Below are positions 61,533-64,000 of a stretch of 64,000 bases of DNA, piece by piece. The notes beneath the pieces are model-generated. The model searched no databases. It saw nothing but the letters and a program-made list of their open reading frames with translations, and had not been told where the DNA came from. The stretch lies in assembly GCA_033763335.1 (NCBI GenBank), contig JANRKU010000124.1, positions 23,093 to 87,092 of the forward strand. The letters run 5' to 3'. Each line of letters starts with the position of its first letter. The first letter of the stretch is position 1. Source of the DNA: GCA-2794515 sp033763335 (GTDB lineage Bacteria > Chloroflexota > Anaerolineae > Aggregatilineales > Phototrophicaceae). Position numbers and translations under genes: made by a program.

Positions 61533-63717
61533 GCAAAATCACATTGCCCACATTATCCCCTGTGACCAACAAATTGCCAGCAGGGTTAAAATTGAGGCTA
61601 CTCACACCAAAGGTATAGCCCATATAGCGATTCAATTCTTTTACGGTGGCAATATCCCATAAAATCACCATATCATCTAAGCCACCACTCGCCAATTGGG
61701 TGCTATTTGGGCTAAAGGTCATGCTGGTGATGGTGTTGGTATGCCCGCTTAATGTGGCAATTTCGGTGAGTGTTTGTGCATCAAATAAGGCAATCTGAAC
61801 AGACCCACATACCGATTCTTCGGTGAATGCTTCGCAATATGCCACCGCGATTTTTGACGCATCGGGACTATATGCCACTTCATAAACTTGGGCGGCTTCG
61901 AGCGCGATAGGTATATTTCCTGCCACAGCATCCCAAATCACCACTGAGCCTGTTTTTGTGCCAACAAGAATTTTATCTTCGGTGGGATGATAGGCAACAG
62001 AGGTCACATTGTCTTGTGGGAATTCGACCACTTGTACGTCACCAGTAGCCAATGTCATCACACCCAATTGACTCACGATACAACCTTCTAATGAGGCTTC
62101 TGTACAGGCGGCTATTGCCAATTTTGTGCCATCTGGCTTCAACGAAACTTGGGTGTTGCTAATGGGTGCAAATGGCACAGGGTAATTGGCAATAGATTCG
62201 CCCACCAGCGACCATACGCTCACCATCGCATTAATATCCACCGTGACCACATTTTCCCCCGCCAAAACATGCGTTAGTGGCGCACCTGTGTTATTGAGAT
62301 AAGCAGTATCGAGGTTATTCCCCGTGATGCTATCAAATGTCCGCACAAAGGTATCTGCGCCATTCACCGCCAATAATTGTGTGCCATCGGGACTAAAGGT
62401 AATATCCAAGACGGCGCTACCTGTTTGTAAGCGCCCAACTTCGGATGTGGTCACATCATCGGCAAAACGCCGACCGGGTGCATTCACAAGGGGTTCTAAA
62501 TAATAGGCATTGGTGGCTTGCAAATCTGATTCTGCTGTCCAACCATATACCCCGTTATACAACACTTGCCACCAGACCCGCGCTACACCCGCTTCGCAAA
62601 TAGGACCGCTAATCACATCCACAATATCCAATGAACGAATTTCCAAGACCAAATTGCTGTTATCCACAAGTGCTTGTGGAGTCGAGCGCAACCGTAAAAT
62701 TGGGATGATGCTGGTCACACGCGCACGCGCACCCACTTGCAAACGGGGCAATAAATAACCCGCATAGGTGGGGAGACAATTGGTGATGATGGGATTAGAG
62801 GGCGATGGGTTGGCATTGGGGTCTGATGTCCCTGTCACGGGCAAACTGGCACACCCTGTCCCTTGTGCGCTCGATACTGTGACCGATACCCAACCTGTCC
62901 CTGCGCGACTACGGGTGAATACCTCATACCAATCAGAGCCAAGTGTGCGCCCTGTCACACCATAAACTTGCCCACTGGTGACTTGTTCAATAATTGCTCC
63001 ATTCAGGCTTGGGAGGGTGCGAATATTAGCAAATGTGGCAGAGAGGAAGCAACTGACTGGACCACCAACACCTTGCCCAACATAATTGGTTGGTATGGTA
63101 TTGTTGGGCGTGGTGACAGTTGATGTCACAGCTAAACTGGTACAACCAGCACCATTGAGCAAAATATCATAAATCGAAACCCACCCTGTGACGCTGGTAT
63201 TGCCAACCTGATACCATGCCGTATCTGTTGAGCGTCCCAAAACAGCAATTGACCCAAAAAGGTCTAAATAACCACTCAATACCCCGCTATTGGGTGCAGT
63301 ATAAATAGCACCGCGTCTGCCTGCGATGGTTGTGGCGGTGCAACTGGGGGCATAAGTCGTCGTGGTCGTATTTGTGACACCACCGAGCAATTTGGAATCA
63401 CATAACACCGAAACATTGGGGTCAGATGACACATACACAATGTAGGTTTGCCCATTCGAGAAGGTCAGGCTCACCCGCCATGGGATGACCGAATAACCTA
63501 GGTTATAGCTTGTGACCAACGGGCATCCCAAAGCACCATCGTTGGTCATCACATAGCCTGTATATTGCCATTGTGACACATTACCCACATTCGGGACAAT
63601 ATTTCGTATGAGCCGTTCTGCCCGCGAAATAATTTCGGTTTCGGTTTGGGCTTGGGCGGGAATAATCACCACCAAAAGGGATAGAAATATAAAAAATAAG
63701 GATACTTTCTTAAACAT
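61519..63717 (-). CDS. Secreted SH3b-WD40 protein
   Basis: A 732-residue protein from the ATG at 63717 (AGAGG 8 bases upstream). A signal peptide (FKKVSLFFIFLSLLVVIIPAQAQ) is followed by about 80 residues of unknown fold. Three SH3b-type domains come next, with marks GRRGAIYTAPNSG ... WYQVGNTSVTGWVS, ANIRTLPSLNGAII ... WYEVFTRSRAGTGWVS, and LRSTPQALV ... WWQVLYNGVYGWTAESDL. Residues ~430-732 are WD40 repeats forming one propeller (VVIWDAVAGN, TNTITSMTFSPNSTQLASGG, LWDIATVKEL). It is probably wall-bound, with SH3b domains contacting peptidoglycan and the propeller binding partners. Confidence 0.85.
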   Translation of the reverse strand: MFKKVSLFFIFLSLLVVIIPAQAQTETEIISRAERLIRNIVPNVGNVSQWQYTGYVMTNDGALGCPLVTSYNLGYSVIPWRVSLTFSNGQTYIVYVSSDPNVSVLCDSKLLGGVTNTTTTTYAPSCTATTIAGRRGAIYTAPNSGVLSGYLDLFGSIAVLGRSTDTAWYQVGNTSVTGWVSIYDILLNGAGCTSLAVTSTVTTPNNTIPTNYVGQGVGGPVSCFLSATFANIRTLPSLNGAIIEQVTSGQVYGVTGRTLGSDWYEVFTRSRAGTGWVSVTVSSAQGTGCASLPVTGTSDPNANPSPSNPIITNCLPTYAGYLLPRLQVGARARVTSIIPILRLRSTPQALVDNSNLVLEIRSLDIVDVISGPICEAGVARVWWQVLYNGVYGWTAESDLQATNAYYLEPLVNAPGRRFADDVTTSEVGRLQTGSAVLDITFSPDGTQLLAVNGADTFVRTFDSITGNNLDTAYLNNTGAPLTHVLAGENVVTVDINAMVSVWSLVGESIANYPVPFAPISNTQVSLKPDGTKLAIAACTEASLEGCIVSQLGVMTLATGDVQVVEFPQDNVTSVAYHPTEDKILVGTKTGSVVIWDAVAGNIPIALEAAQVYEVAYSPDASKIAVAYCEAFTEESVCGSVQIALFDAQTLTEIATLSGHTNTITSMTFSPNSTQLASGGLDDMVILWDIATVKELNRYMGYTFGVSSLNFNPAGNLLVTGDNVGNVILLNLE

Positions 63718-63841
63718 CAATGCCACCTCTCTTTGAAAATCGTTTGACCTTATAACAGATTATAACGAATGAGAGGTGCTAGAGGATAGAGAATATAAAA
63801 ATTTAGAGATTATTGTGATGTGAAAGTGTTTATATCGGCAA

Positions 63842-63861
63842 GGGCGCAACCAGTTGCGCCC
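63842..63861. repeat. GGGCGCAAC-family palindrome, copy 5 (short form)
   Basis: GGGCGCAAC and GTTGCGCCC around CA. The outer GTAA and TTAC ends of the other copies are missing. It lies 125 bases upstream of the SH3b-WD40 start. Confidence 0.7.
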
Positions 63862-63898
63862 CATGTGTAGCAACTTAACGATAAAATCTCTTTTTTAC

Positions 63899-64000
63899 CT
63901 CACCCCCCTGCCCCCTCTCCAAATTGGAGAGGGGGAGACAACCATTTTGTGGGTGGGTTTAAGTCCCCTCTCCAGACTGGAGAGGGGATTTAGGGGTGAG
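63899..64000. repeat. Double-hairpin element flanked by inverted repeats
   Basis: CTCACCCC at 63899 and GGGGTGAG at 63993 form the outer inverted repeat. Inside are two hairpins with the same arm, CCCCTCTCCA and its complement (63911-63935 with AAT loop, and 63964-63988 with GAC loop). The unit reaches the right edge of the window, so it may continue. The arrangement suggests a small non-autonomous palindromic element. Confidence 0.75.

Overview
The window looks like chromosomal DNA of a free-living bacterium of moderate GC content, most likely Chloroflexota of the Anaerolineae type. This is inferred from features and not from a marker-gene search: long secreted proteins with Thr/Pro (TPTPT) linkers, TadE/TadG-like pseudopilin proteins with vWA domains, many WD40, TPR and HEAT proteins, a TGS-uridine kinase fusion, an RsmD with APPQY in place of the usual D/N-PP-Y, and a 2-oxoacid:ferredoxin oxidoreductase. 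I found no tRNA, rRNA, CRISPR array, insertion sequence or phage gene. Gene density is high and most genes lie in short directional runs with 4-base ATGA overlaps.

Layout. 1-4647: a truncated alpha/beta hydrolase, a secreted nuclease lipoprotein, a beta-CASP nuclease, a DUF4404 protein and a cyclic-nucleotide/bacterial-PH membrane fusion. 4644-14419, minus strand: a hydrolase and a MurA-like protein that lacks the catalytic Lys and Cys, then a terminator, then three large TadE/TadG/TadE proteins. 14635-22108, plus strand: carB, a GT-C-like membrane protein, chorismate mutase/DAHP synthase and an MFS transporter. 22077-34775, mostly minus: fabD and rpmF, a response regulator convergent with a GNAT-GAF-histidine kinase fusion, a coiled-coil protein with an FtsK-like domain lacking Walker A, a cysteine-desulfurase-like enzyme, a second histidine kinase (plus), a TIR-like tail-anchored protein, rlmN, a TP-rich peptidase-MA-like protein and a CPBP protease. 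34902-39608: rpe, a large nested palindrome, a 57-residue small protein with its own promoter and terminator, a WD40 protein, an aminotransferase and a DICT-domain protein. 39704-48857, minus: korB/korA, then an Hsp70-like/HEAT/Ig-like/deoxynucleoside kinase operon and the TGS-uridine kinase. 48970-51569, plus: FHA protein, hpt and a CCA-type nucleotidyltransferase. 51687-56961, minus: ImmA/IrrE-like, rsmD, a URO-D family protein, a TPR protein and a large membrane protein. 57057-61532, plus: a seven-gene run of two GNATs, a beta-rich unknown, two membrane TPR proteins and two small membrane proteins. 61519-63717, minus: a secreted SH3b-WD40 protein. The right end holds palindromic repeats only.

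The recurring theme is family members that appear to have lost catalytic residues: MurA-like, FtsK-like, TIR-like, peptidase-MA-like, ImmA/IrrE-like and the CCA HD domain. These sit among unusual signalling fusions (CNBD-PH-PH, GNAT-GAF-HK). Extragenic palindromes of one family (half-site GGGCGCAAC) occur five times, three of them between convergent genes, where they could act as bidirectional terminators. The best candidates for undescribed systems are the three-gene TadE/vWA-TadG/TadE cluster, the Hsp70-HEAT-Ig operon and the 57057-61532 operon.
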